From Isoetes taiwanensis (taxonomy: Eukaryota; Streptophyta; Lycopodiopsida; Isoetales; Isoetaceae), in contig JAJEKV010000079.1 in assembly GCA_021234155.1 (NCBI GenBank), forward strand, positions 417,327-481,326: DNA of 64,000 nt. Reading direction: 5' to 3'. Below, one piece after another: positions 1 to 10,082 of this stretch. Each line of letters begins with the position of its first letter. Within the stretch, counting starts at the first letter, position 1. Below the pieces are notes generated by a model. It was not told the DNA's origin and made no database searches. It worked only from the letters and a program-made list of their open reading frames with translations. Position numbers and translations under genes: made by a program.

Positions 1-330
1 GCCATATTTGCAAATACCAAGGCCATTTGGCAAATGAGTGCAACTCCACCAATGGCCCGCCTCATTGCAAGCGATGCAACATGTGCAATCATGTTACGGA
101 AGAGTGCACTCGCACTCATCCCACACCGTTCGCCCAACAAAATGGTTTATCAAGTGCAAACCACACCTCAAAGAACAATTGCACTATCGCCAGCCACCAC
201 TTCAAAGCAACCCACTCAACTCTATCAGCAACAGGAGCAACCACGGGGATCCAACCCACGTCCTCCTTTTGATCCTTCTAAAGCTCAGTGTTATCACTGT
301 CAAGAATGGGGTCATACCACCACGGCGTGT
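1..330 (+). pseudogene. Gag nucleocapsid with three CCHC zinc knuckles, broken
   Basis: Nucleocapsid part of Gag, which binds the element RNA. Three CX2CX4HX4C knuckles can be read. The first is cut by the window edge (..HICKYQGHLANEC, to about 41), the second is CKRCNMCNHVTEEC at about 66-107, both in frame 3. The third, CYHCQEWGHTTTAC at about 288-329, is in frame 1, so a frameshift separates it from the others. Three knuckles in a row is more than the one or two usual in plant gypsy Gag. The spacing is exact in all three, so the call is firm although the gene is broken. Confidence 0.85.
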
Positions 331-2050
331 CCTCAACTTCCACAAGTTCAGGTACAGCTTCCTGGCACCAATCAGACCACATCGGTCCGCCTCACGGCTT
401 ACCACTCTGGATTGCTAATGGCAAACAAGGCGGAGACCAGTTCTTAAGAAGCCACCAAGAGCGCCTCAAAGAATCACGCTATCAACCAGCTCCAGCAAAT
501 CAACCTCAGCTGGATCAACAAGCACAAGAGGAAATTTTTCAGGCACTTAATCCTCCAGTCCAGCCGTCAAATTGGGTTGGTTTAGTTTCACGCCAGACCA
601 AGGCATCACGTCCCTTGACCATTATTCCGAATGGCACGCAACCTGCCTTTGCAGTTGACACCATTCCTCATGAGGACGAAAAAAAGGTTCACTTTGCACC
701 GACTTGAGAAGCTCATGCCAAATGTCATGCCAAAAAGTTCGCCAAAGCATTTTGAACCTCATGCAAGCTGTGAAGGCGCACATTGGCAAATGTTCATGCC
801 ACCACCAGAGCTCAACAAAGACAAGATACCCCTTCCACATCTCAACCTCCACGCTCTCAGACGTATCCCAATATTGCTGCCGAGGTTGACTTACTCAAAG
901 AAGTTGCTGCTTCACTACCACGCACTCCAGCACCAGTGGAACCCGCAGATCCTTTTTCTCATGTGCCTCTAGAACTCCAAGAGGAGCTAGCCAAGATCAA
1001 AATTCCTTTAAGCTTGGCAACCATTTTGAAACTCGTCTCGCTCTCAAGGACCAGTTACCACTCCCAACCGCTTTTAGTTGGGGTCGGGTTACCTCTACAC
1101 CCCACGGGTCCATGCCACGGTGGGTAATCGCAAGTCAACCATGTTCAAATAGATGGAGGTAGCTAGCCAATCTCATCACGGATAAACTCCGCAAACAAAT
1201 GGGCATCACACAACTCTTTCGTGTGCCCCATATGACATCAAATTGGCTAATGGCCATATCACGCGCGACCTCAAGGCGTCACACCTCTTCTTCACATCAA
1301 CATCGGTGATCTCCGCTTCCCCATGGAATTTGGAGTTTGGAAAGTCGGGCGAAGATCCGGTGACTATGAAATGTTGGTCGGCGACCTTTTCTCCCGCCAG
1401 CAAAGAGTATCCACATCGGGCCACGACCGGTTAGTCATCACCGATGGTCATCTCAATGCCACCATGGACGCAAAAAAAGTGTGATCATTTCGTTGACAAT
1501 GCGGAACCCCTCTCTCGCATACGATTCAAGAAGCTCAGAATATTTATCAAGTTCGTGCTCCACCGCGAAGTCCGCCTCATCATCCTACCCGAATATGCCG
1601 ATCCTTGGGGAGAAATGACTTTGATCGTGACCGGCCGTGGGTCGCTTTGCTTGACCCTTACCCGCTCCTTGCAATCGAATCCAACGTGTTGATCACTTTT
1701 CAGATGCCGAACCTCCCGCAACTCCTCGCTGATGTACACGCCGCCATGAAGCAACCCTCGCCGGATGAAACCGAGCAACCCCTCTTTTTCACCACGCCAA
1801 AGTGCCCACGATCCGGTTATGCTCCAACCTCCTCGCACACATTGTCCAGATATCAAGTCATACCCCATATTCGGACTCAGTCGAGATTGTGGGCGTGGGC
1901 AACAATCAACCCGTCCGCATTGTCGCAAATCTTAGGCTCCTTATCAATGGGGCCGCCAAGCCGCTCACAAAATTCAAACACATTTTCACCGGAGTTACAG
2001 AGATCGGGGGAATCAACAAAAGCTTGGGGGAACTCACCATTCCTACCAAA
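331..2050 (+). other. Gag-to-RT region of the gypsy element, no intact ORF
   Basis: Decayed coding sequence joining the zinc knuckles to RT. Short stretches look like Pol when frames are switched: about 1240-1400 has a hydrophobic pattern like the end of a retroviral-type aspartic protease, although no catalytic D(S/T)G is seen, and 1880-2120 reads like the pre-RT linker (VRIVANLRLLINGAA, then LTKFKHIFTGV). The protease reading is tentative; the linker reading is better because it leads directly into RT. Confidence 0.4.
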
Positions 2051-2059
2051 TCGATGCAC

Positions 2060-2860
2060 GACCGGTGTAGCAACGACAGCAATCGGCTCAACCCTAATTA
2101 CCGTGATCGTGATCAAGGCGGAAATTGACAAACTCCTTGCTGCGGGGTTTGATCTATGAGGTCAAACATTCTCGAATGGGTGAGCCCCATCGTCATTGCC
2201 CTTAAACACAATGGTAAGATCGTCACGTGTGGACTATCGGAAACTCAATCAGCCCCGCGAGCGTGATCATTTTCCACTTCCCTTCACGCACCAGGTTCGG
2301 GAAGAGGTGGTGTTCGGACATGAGATGTACTCCTTCATGGATGGTTTTTTGGCTACAATCAGATCTCAATCAAAGAATCTGATCAACTCAAGACCACTTT
2401 CACCACCCGGGTGGGGCACTTTTTGCCTACAAGGTGGTTCCTTTGGATTATCAAACTCTCCATCAACGTTTCAACGCATCATGCTCTCAATTTTTTCATG
2501 ATTTCATGAAGGCAAATCCCTTCTTGCAAATTTTTCAAGATGACTTCTCGCCTACAGTTCCATGGTGACCATTTGGATAAATTGGAACTCGTCTTCCGAG
2601 AAATGTGATGAGTCAGGCATTAGTCTCAATCCTGAGAAATGCACCTTTTTGCGTCACCTCCGGTGTTCGGTTAGGGCCATGTTGTCACATGAAAAAGCGG
2701 TATCACCACGCATCCCCGCCAAAATCGGTTGTGTGCTCAAGGCTCAAGCACCAGCCAATATCAAGGAGACACGCTCTTTCCGGGTAAGGTCAATTATTAC
2801 TCCACCTTCATACCGGACTAGCAGCCATTGCGCAGATCCCATTCATAAACTCACGGTGAT
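2060..2860 (+). pseudogene. Ty3/gypsy reverse transcriptase, frameshifted
   Basis: RNA-dependent DNA polymerase of the element. Seen in order: EIDKLLAAGFDL near 2125-2157, VDYRKLNQP and DHFPLPF near 2230-2290, GHEMYSFMDGF near 2318-2348, FGLSNSPSTFQRIMLSIF near 2440-2500, then the catalytic-site equivalent FQDDF at 2533-2547 in place of the usual F/Y-x-DD, and the thumb segment GISLNPEKCTF near 2617-2650 and APANIKETRSF near 2750-2780. At least four frame changes are needed to follow it. The family call is secure; the gene is dead. Confidence 0.9.
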
Positions 2861-2869
2861 TTAATCCAC

Positions 2870-3350
2870 CGGGCTTGAATTCCCAGCGGAAGTCGCTTTC
2901 CAACAACTGAAGCTTTTTGCTTACTCGTGCACCGTTCTTGTTCCTCCTCAATGGGACAAGCCCTTTCATGTTCATGTAGATGTCCCGGCGTTTTGCTATT
3001 GAGCTGTTCTTTCTCAAGAATATGATGCGACATCGACAAAACCAAATCGCTACGCCCGGTAGAAAACTCAATTCGCCGAGCGCAACTATTCTCGCCACCG
3101 GGCGTGAAGCTTTGGGTCTCATTTTTTACGTGTCCAACGCTCCGTCATTACCTTTTAGGCGTCAAATCACGTTCTTTGTGGACCACCAAGCACTCCTCTA
3201 TTTGATCAACAAGTCCACGCCCACGGGCCGCATTGCTCGTTGGGTCCTTCTTCTCCAAGAATTTGCTCCTTTTGAAATCGTTCATAAGGCCGCAAAAATC
3301 TCATGTCGATCCCCGGATTATCTTTCACGCATCCACACGATGATCCCTCA
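2870..3350 (+). pseudogene. Ty3/gypsy RNase H, frameshifted
   Basis: RNase H that would degrade the RNA strand of the RNA-DNA hybrid. It follows the RT thumb directly. Readable pieces are KPFHVHVDVPAF near 2957-2992 (first catalytic Asp region), AVLSQEYDA near 3005-3030, REALGLIFYV near 3100-3131 and FFVDHQALLYLINKSTPTGR near 3172-3231, followed by IARWVLLLQEF and ending DYLSRI near 3340. The HQALLYLINK..GRIARWVLLLQEF wording is typical of plant gypsy elements. An in-frame stop at about 3003 and frame changes make it non-functional. Confidence 0.88.
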
Positions 3351-3493
3351 ACTGGAGTCTCAGACGCTTTTCCGATGCTCGCTCTTTTTAGTAACGGCAA
3401 CACCACATTGGTTCCATGATTTTCGCCAGTACCTCCTCATTGGGTGCTCTTCCACCGTAAGGCGAGGCGCTCTTCCCGCCAAGCGACAATCCC

Positions 3494-3775
3494 GTGCGCC
3501 ATCAATTTCTCCGAGAGGTCCGTGACTACACCATGGTTGCAGGACATCTCTACAAAAAGGGTAAGGACACCATCCTTCGACGCTGTGTTCTATCTCATGA
3601 AGTTCCAGATATTGTTCGAGAAGCTCATCAAGGGCTAGGTGGTGGTCATTTTCATGGTGACACTACGGCACGCAAAATCCTTCTCGCTGGGTATTATTGG
3701 CCCACGCTCTTCAAAGATGCTCACGCCCACGCCCGCACGTGTGACGCTTGCCAGCGGGTGGGACGCCCCACGTCC
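3494..3775 (+). pseudogene. Integrase zinc-binding (HHCC) domain only
   Basis: N-terminal domain of the element integrase. In one frame it reads VAGHLYKKGKDTILRRCV, then AHQGLGGGHFHGDTTARKIL, GYYWPTLFKDAH and CDACQRVGRPTSRD. The two His (in the AHQGLGGGHF stretch) and the CxxC pair are intact. After about 3780 the similarity stops, and no D,D(35)E core is visible before the non-coding tail. The element therefore seems to have lost the catalytic part of integrase by deletion or by decay beyond recognition. Confidence 0.88.
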
Positions 3776-3779
3776 CGTG

Positions 3780-4430
3780 ACGCTCTTCCCTTGACGCTCT
3801 TTCTCAGGCTCCACAGCTGCATAACCTTGGAGCGAATCATTTGCACAATTTCTTTGCATCTCTTCAAGCCTCTTTTTGCAGTCAACCATATTTTAAGCTT
3901 GGCCAGCACAGAATCTCTGCATTGGTAAACCTTTGCAATTTGCGGTTTCATTTCTGCCCTCTTCATCACGGTGCAATAATGGCGTGGCCACACTTCAATC
4001 TTCATAGCCTGGCTTTTCACCGCCTGAGTCCAGCAAGCACAGGTTAGTTATGACATGGCTAGCAAACTGAGCATTTGGCCCATACATCCTTCAACTTCAA
4101 GGCTTTTTGTCTGCGTCAACACAAATTCACAGCCATCAGGGCGTGGCTTCCAGTCCTCAGAACCTTCAAAGTATGAAATTGTGGCTTGACTCTGCTGGGA
4201 CCCATTGGTTTTCAAAGCAAGCATCAGTTCGTTCAGTACAAACAGAGCAAGCACCAGAGTTTTCCGACTTTTTCCGCAGCTACAACCCGCTAAATTGAAT
4301 AGAGCTCCATTATCCACAGCTCACAGACTCCAAATTTTGAAGCAACACTCTAAAGCGCCCCTCCTTCAAGGTACGAAATATATTTACAAATCTTGCTATG
4401 GAACCACCGACATTTAGCTTCGTTTCCACG
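3780..4430 (+). other. Gypsy element region after the integrase domain
   Basis: About 650 bases between the integrase zinc-binding domain and the GC-rich minisatellite. It is expected to hold the integrase core, but no core motif is found in any forward frame. Short ORFs on both strands here look like chance. Confidence 0.4.
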
Positions 4431-4930
4431 GCCCCTTTGGCGTGGAAATTTTCTTTACCTCCCGCGGCACGTCGGGCGTGGTCAATCTCTTCAATCGCCA
4501 CTCACCGCAGCGTCCGCAGAGCCCACGGCGTGGCCCATCCCTCGGACAAAGAACCCACGGCCTTGTTATGGCTTCACAAAAGTCTCCGCGGCAACTCTCG
4601 CGGCAACAAGCTTCAAGGCCATACAGTTCGGCATGGCTTTTGCACCCACGGCCCATCACGGCGTGGCCCCGGGCGTGGCCTCTCTGCCATCAGAACCTCT
4701 TCCCGTCATAGCACCAATCTCTTCCGTCAGAGCACACCAGAGACCCCACGGCCCTTCACGGCGTGGCCTACTCCCACGGCCCATCATGGCGTGGACGCTC
4801 CCACGGCCCGTCACGGGCGTGGCCTTGCGTGCACCACGGCCCCACGGCGTGGCCTCAACATCAGATACTTAACGGCCCTCACGGCATCAAACCCCACGGC
4901 CCATCCTCTGGCGTGGCACATTTCTCCCAT
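4430..4930 (+). repeat. GC-rich minisatellite in gypsy tail (CACGGCCC / GGCGTGGC words)
   Basis: Irregular short repeats built from the words CCCACGGCCCATCACGG and GGCGTGGCC, repeated more than ten times between about 4500 and 4920. The words are near-complementary to themselves (GCCACGCC and GGCGTGGC), so the RNA could fold into many small hairpins. The same words in reverse complement occur at 52.12-52.47 kb in the minus-strand relative, so this belongs to the element family. The overlapping open frames are by-products of the repeat and are not called as genes. Confidence 0.8.
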
Positions 4931-5295
4931 GTCAACACATTGTCATCATCCTTTATGACTTTCTTTCCTAGAGAGACTTAGACACTTGAATATTCCACAT
5001 GGCCCACATTTTTGGTATTTTTCACCCCTTCTAATGTTGAAGCCATTTTTTCACATACCAGAATATCTCATCCTACCATTATACCTTTGGAGGTAAAATT
5101 TTATGCAACTATGACTTCAAACATCACGGCCCAACGGCGTGATTTCAACAATCTGTCACGGCCCCTCACGGAGTGACTTAGAGCACAACTTTTGATCAAC
5201 TTTTGACGCAAGCAGCATCTGGAGCATATTTTTGGCACATTTTGAGGGACGCCTCATCTTTTGCCCGATTCTTATATCTGCTTTGCACCTTTGTA
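4931..5295 (+). other. Non-coding gypsy tail
   Basis: AT-richer spacer with scattered CACGGCCC-type words (about 5125-5180). No coding region recognised. Confidence 0.5.
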
Positions 5296-5299
5296 CCAA

Positions 5300-5760
5300 C
5301 AAATTTCAAGTTCCTGCAATGGCGTGAAGATGAATTCTGCCTTCTGCCCCTTCGTGCATCAGCCTCACATGGCCACATGGCAAGCCTCACATGGCCACAT
5401 GGCATGTGCAGGCCAATTTCAGCAATTTCTCTTTGGTGTCAACTTTTTCAAGTTCAACATTTTGATCAACCTCATCCGTCCATAATACATGGCGGTCGAG
5501 CCTCTTTCAAGTTCAACCAATGGCGTGAAGATGACTTATAGCCTTCCGCCCCTTCAATTTCAACTCCTTCAAGTTCAACTATTTGCTCAAACTCTTTTAA
5601 GTTCAACAAATGGCGTGACACTGACTTGCCTTCCGCCCCTTCAATCACTTATGTTTCAACTCCTTGTTTCAACTTTTCAAGTTCAACACTGGCGTGAAGA
5701 TGACTTAGGACCTTTCGCCCCTTCAACAATTTTTCTTTCCAAATTTTTGTTCCACTCATT
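5300..5760 (+). repeat. Degenerate direct repeats in gypsy 3' tail
   Basis: Four degenerate copies of a roughly 90-190 bp module containing TTCAAGTTCAAC, AATGGCGTGAAGATGACTT and CTTCCGCCCCTTCAA, at about 5305, 5505, 5590 and 5680. An exact 22-bp tandem doubling (AGCCTCACATGGCCACATGG..) lies within, at 5361-5404. Reverse-complement relatives occur at 51.13-51.32 kb in the minus-strand element, which ties both to one family. Confidence 0.75.
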
Positions 5761-6044
5761 ACAAGACACTTTGATTGGCGCATGTATTTGAGACTACGTG
5801 GGCAAGCTCTATGAGAAGTGGTGACGACCTTCTCAACATTAGATTCGACTTCTATGGAATTAAAGGAGCTTGTGGCAAGCTCAAGAGAAGTGGTGTGACC
5901 TTCTCAACCTCTCATGATTGCACTTCATCGACATTTGCATTTTTGGGTCAAGAATTTTCGGCGACATTCTCATTATTTCCCCTCACTTTGGACACTGTTG
6001 TAAATGTTTAACCTGCTGTTATAAAGGTTCTACATAGTTTGGTG
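5761..6044 (+). other. Gypsy tail leading to the polypurine tract
   Basis: Contains two copies of a GGCAAGCTC..GAGAAGTGGTG..GACCTTCTCAAC motif (about 5802-5840 and 5873-5912). No gene. Related sequence is present upstream of the polypurine tract of the minus-strand element at 50.9-51.1 kb. Confidence 0.5.
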
Positions 6045-6057
6045 TGGTGGGGGGGAG
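6045..6057 (+). other. Polypurine tract (PPT)
   Basis: A purine run, GTGGTGGGGGGGAG, ends exactly one base before the LTR start TGTTAG. This is the plus-strand primer site of LTR elements and fixes the LTR boundary. The minus-strand relative has TGGTGGGGAG at the same place. Confidence 0.85.
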
Positions 6058-6503
6058 TGTTAGCCCTTTGGGCTAAACATATGTATGAGTGGCATAGGCC
6101 ACATGTATTTATCACATTGGACCACTTGATCTAGGGCCCCATTTAGCCCACATGTGTGGTAGGTGGCATAGGCCACATGTATTTGTCATATTGGACCCCA
6201 CAATCTATGGCCCAGATTTAGCCTAGATCTGTGGAGGGTGAGATATCATTTAGGGTTAGGGTTTTGCTCTACTATTTAGAGAGAGCATTTCCTCTCATTG
6301 TTTAGGTTTTTGCTCACGTTTTGGAGCACCTCCTTTTGGAGCATCAATATGATTCTGTTTTGTTCATTCTTTCTTTTGTTCTTGTTCTTGGAGTTTCTTC
6401 CCATCTTCTTTTGTTGATCCATGAGCATTTGTGGCAGCCTTGTGGCATCCGGCAGTCATGGACTGCTGCTGCAAGGTGATGCCAAGAACCCCAAATATCA
6501 ACA
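6058..6503 (+). repeat. 3' LTR of the gypsy element, 446 bp
   Basis: Starts TGTTAGCCC and ends ATCAACA, giving the canonical TG..CA ends. Boundaries are supported by the PPT on the left and by alignment by eye to the two LTRs at 50433-50815 and 54266-54637 (reverse strand). Against those it carries an extra internal doubling: GGCATAGGCCACATGTATTT is repeated at 6091 and 6175 (spacing 84). The right edge abuts CACTA coding sequence. It should carry the element promoter and polyadenylation signals, which I cannot place precisely. Confidence 0.9.
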
Positions 6504-8590
6504 GAACAAAGTCTTTCGTGACGAGCCGATGCTCGATATGTTGCACGCTCTTCAAGAATTACCTGATATTGATTTAGATGATGTCGAGGATGGTGGTGGA
6601 GAGGATATGGTAGAAGATGTGGGATACCCTTCGAGGATTGGTCGTACTGACGATGACCCTATTGTTATCGAAGCAGAAACGCAGTTATTTCCTGCGTCTC
6701 GAACCTCTCGTTTGTCGGCGTGCCTGCTAATTCTCAATCTCCAAACCAAGTTCAAGTGGAGCAATGCAAGTGTCTCTGCTCTATTGAGGTGACATACTTA
6801 TCAAGTCTTTCTATCTTACCACCATCTCCATCTTTTATCTTACCACTCTTAGATGCGCAGTGTTATTGCACGAGAAGATCCTTCCAGAGAAGAACAATAT
6901 GCCTACCGAATGATCTCAAGTTAAGAAAATGATTCAAGCGACCGCCTTGGTTATAAAGTCATACATGCATGTCCAAATGATTGTATGATCTTCTATCCCC
7001 GCCGAGCATGAGAAGTCCACTCATTGTCTCGTATGTAATGAACCGAGATACGTAAAATGACCTAAAGGAAAAACGGTGCCTCGAAGGTTATTCGACACTT
7101 TCCAATAATCCCAAGGTATATGCATCACCACTTCTTACAAATAGTTGTAAATTCACTTATTTTTCGGTGACTTATATGTTGCCTATAATTTATTCTATAG
7201 GTTAAAGTTGATGTTAGTTGCAAGACATTGGCTAGCCTAATGGACTTCCGGCCACACATGCATCTAGTGATGATGTGATGCGAGTCCCGAGTTTACGCTG
7301 CAGCCTTTGGAAGCATGTCGATGCGACATGGCGACTTTGGAAAAGAACCACGTAACGTGCGTTTGGGCGGGCCACCGATGGCGAAACCCATATGGTACAC
7401 AATCGATCGCATGGTCTACATGGCTAGTGATGATAGTGAACTACAACATACCCCCATGGTTGTTGATGAAGAGTGGGCACATTATGATGACTTTATTGAT
7501 ACCGGGAAGAAAAACCAAGTAATTTAGATGTGTACCTAAGAATAATTGTGGATGAGTTACTCCCTTTGTGGAACAATGTATTCAGGTCTATGATGCCCAT
7601 AAAAATGGCGTTTTTAATCTTAGAGGTATACTAATGTGGACTATGCATGACTTTCCGGTTTGCCGGGAGTGTTCCGGGTTTAAGACATGGGGCACTTCCC
7701 TTGCATGATATGTGGGGAAAAGTTGCAAAGACCGGCCACTCTAAGCATCCGAAGAAAGTAGTATACGAGGGTTTTAGGAAGTATTTGCCGCTCTCCACGC
7801 ACCCCTTCGAAAAAGCGTGCAAAATCGGTGGCAATCAGACTATCTGAGAACCACCAAGCGTAATTACCATACGAGAATGGGGTGAGTTGGGATAAGAAGG
7901 AAGAGGGGAAAATCCATGAAGGGGAAATTCGAGGGGGCACCAGAAATGAGGAGGTCGTGAGCCAGGACCTAGACAAAGGAGGATGAGGAATTATACTGAT
8001 GGTGGCGCAGGAAGCCGCGGAGGAGGAAGTCTTTACCGCCAATATGAAAAGGAAATACATTTTTTATAGACTACCATATTGGACCCGACCTATTGATTCA
8101 ACACCTTTTTAGACCGATGCATATCTTCAAGAACGTGGGAAACTCTTTATGGAAGCATGTATTTGGTCAAAAGACACAACAAATGCCTGGGATGGACCTT
8201 ACGGTAAAGTAATACAAAGAAAGAGGCATGGATCCGAGGTGAAGGGCAACCACTTCCTCCGGCAAAATGGGTTATTGCTAGGGCTGACCATCGAGCTATT
8301 TATGATGATTTAAGGGCCCTTAGAACACCAACTGGTTACATGCAATCATTGCGAACCGCATTCACAAGTAGTGGGAGTCGAATGGGTTTAAAGTCCCATG
8401 ACTGGCATAAGTTCTTGCATGTAAGCAATTGAAGTCCACATATATATGCACTACTATAAAATGTAACCCATAACTTATATTTGGTGTTTGGATCATGCAG
8501 TTCTTCGTGCCCCTGATCTTTAGGGGAGTTTTAGACAAGGGACCATTGGAGGCAATAAGTGCCCTATCAAAGGTCATAAGGTTGTTACCC
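6504..8590 (+). pseudogene. CACTA TNP2-type transposase, broken
   Basis: Cut-and-paste transposase of the CACTA superfamily. Seen in order: acidic linker and ETQLFPASRTSRLSA (about 6675-6720); KVIHACPNDCMIFYP (about 6954-7000) then EHEKSTHCLVCNEPRY (about 7007-7054), a Cys-rich block typical of TNP2; PRNVRLGG; NPYGTQS..AWSTW and NYNIPPWLLMK with IMMTLLIPG (about 7380-7510); a TMHDFPV-like block (about 7640); KTGHSKHPKKVVYEGFRKYLP (about 7735-7790) followed by HPFEKA; MHIFKNVGNSLW (about 8117-8152); GLKSHDWHKFLH (about 8383-8419). Probable introns lie near 7150-7200 and 8420-8495. Several frameshifts make it inactive. Confidence 0.88.
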
Positions 8591-8654
8591 ATGTTGATTT
8601 AGTGGTCCCCCGTCTATTTTATTTGTGGCTAAGTTTTTTGTTTTGGACCTCATA

Positions 8655-9255
8655 GGTGGATGTGTAAAAAAACTATACCGAAAGACGAAATTGAAGAGAT
8701 GAAAGTGAAAATGGCAGAGGCATGTTGCTTGTTGGAGAAGGAGTTCACGAGCTTTCTTGATCAAACCCATCTTTTGGTACATCTTATTGAGGAAGTGGAG
8801 CTCATGAACCTGCACATGCCGATGGATGTTTTTCTTGGAAAGGTTTATGAAGGTATTGAAGGATATGGTGCGCCAAAGAGCACGCCCCAAGGTAGTATGG
8901 CGGAGGGATGGCTTGGCGAAAAGAGTCACTTTTCTATATGACGTAATATATTTCCGCCGCACATCCGGATGCACCTCGCTTATGGAGTGATGAAGGGGAC
9001 GAGAAGATTGTGGGGGTAGTGGCGTAAGGCAATGGTATGCGTAAGTCATTTTCACCGATATGATCATTAAGGTTAATCAATTTCTTCTTTACAATTCGGC
9101 ACCAATGGCAAAATGGATTGCTCGTTATGAGAATAAAAGGAAGAAATGGAAGAGAAGAGGCATGAATGGAGACGACATAATAGACGAGCCCCGTACCCTG
9201 ATGGATATGAACCCTTGCCGGACAAGATGGAAAGAGAATGGGTACTACAGGCTTT
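8655..9255 (+). pseudogene. CACTA transposase DUF4218 region
   Basis: C-terminal DUF4218 part of the transposase gene, of unknown biochemical role but constant in plant CACTA elements. One open frame (8660-8941, 93 aa) contains DEIEEMKVKMAEACCLLEKE, then THLLVHLIEEVELMNLHMPM and GSMAEGWLGEKS, matching the family's EMKV..LEKEFP..THLLVHL..EV and RPEGSMAEG blocks, with a small internal deletion where the family has the YPIER block. A second piece (9060-9257) reads VNQFLLYNSAPMAKWIARYE. Frames shift between the two. Confidence 0.85.
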
Positions 9256-9334
9256 GACCGATGCATATCACAAGGGGGAGTATATTACAGCTACGGAATG
9301 GGCATACGACAAGGTGTCATGAAAAACGAAGTTG

Positions 9335-10082
9335 CAACAAATTATGTTGATGTCTAAATCGAAAGTATTTTCTTTTGATGTTATTGTATCTATTGACATT
9401 AATGGTGCTTTTGACAAGATATATCTTACTCCCCGATATGGTGGCATGGGACCCACTATCGTGAGTTCTCTTGACATACAATGTGAAGACTTCAGGATCA
9501 AGCGGAGTCATGGCATCATTCACGATGGAGTTTCAATCAAGTGTTGCCGATCGTAATCGTCAGGAAGCCACCTGTGATTGGGTCGGGAGGTTAAAGACTA
9601 TAATGGAGGTGGATGTTGGTGGCAATTTTAAGACCTTCATATTCGATGTCGATTGGTTTGACCTTCAATTAAGGGGGGCCAGGCCTACAGTAAAGTATGA
9701 TAGAACAAGTGGCTTTTTCGCTGTCAACTCTAGCAAGATGTACCCTGGTAGTGAGACGCTTGTCCTTCCAGACAACTGTGAACAGGTACACACATACACA
9801 TATCCACTTCAAAATTTAGACCATCAATATCAATCTCACGTCCAGCTTCTTTACCAGATTTTTTCTTTACCGATCGACAAGACCCAACATGGTGGTTTAT
9901 CATACAAACTACAACCGAGGGGACGCCCAATATTCCAAGGTGTTGTGCTAGAGGAGTCAATAACGCCCCTCAAGAGCCCCCGGCGCATCAAGGCATTCAA
10001 ACTCAAGGGAAAACGAGCATCAAGAGGTTGGACCCACCAGCTCTCATGCAAAAGATCTTACACCGTAGAGCAATTCCACTAA
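9335..10082 (+). pseudogene. CACTA transposase DUF4216 region
   Basis: DUF4216-type tail of the CACTA transposase gene. In the frame of 9471-10082: WVGRLKTIMEVDVGGNFKTF, FDVDWFDL, then TSGFFAVNSSKMYPGSETLV and PDNCEQVHTYTYPLQN, fitting the family's pattern of a beta-rich block with F.CDWFD followed by G...VN. The frame runs on to 203 aa, but similarity fades after about 9800. Upstream frames (9332-9500) contain a further fragment. Together with DUF4218 it marks the 3' half of a plant CACTA gene. Confidence 0.82.

Larger units (their letters stand above)
1..6503 (+). mobile_element. Ty3/gypsy LTR retrotransposon, 3' part, defective
   Basis: A decayed LTR retrotransposon entering from the left edge. 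Domain order on the + strand is Gag zinc knuckles, RT, RNase H, integrase zinc-binding domain, then about 2.2 kb of non-coding tail, a polypurine tract and the 3' LTR; RT before integrase defines Ty3/gypsy. The frame breaks many times, in-frame stops are frequent and the integrase catalytic core is not visible, so it cannot move by itself. The 5' LTR and the start of gag lie outside the window. The same LTR family occurs in reverse orientation at 50.4-54.6 kb, where the primer site resembles that of an Asp tRNA. A placement near the Athila/Tat group is only a guess from the RT and RNase H wording. Confidence 0.9.

Noticed and set aside
4393-4958. Frames of 159 and 186 aa in the gypsy tail
   Set aside because: Overlapping in different frames and made of His/Pro/Arg/Ala-rich repeats that come from the minisatellite.
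6421-6503. Start codon at 6421 for the 123-aa frame 6421-6792
   Set aside because: The first 80 bases are the end of the LTR; the coding similarity begins only after 6503, so the frame is an accidental fusion across the insertion junction.
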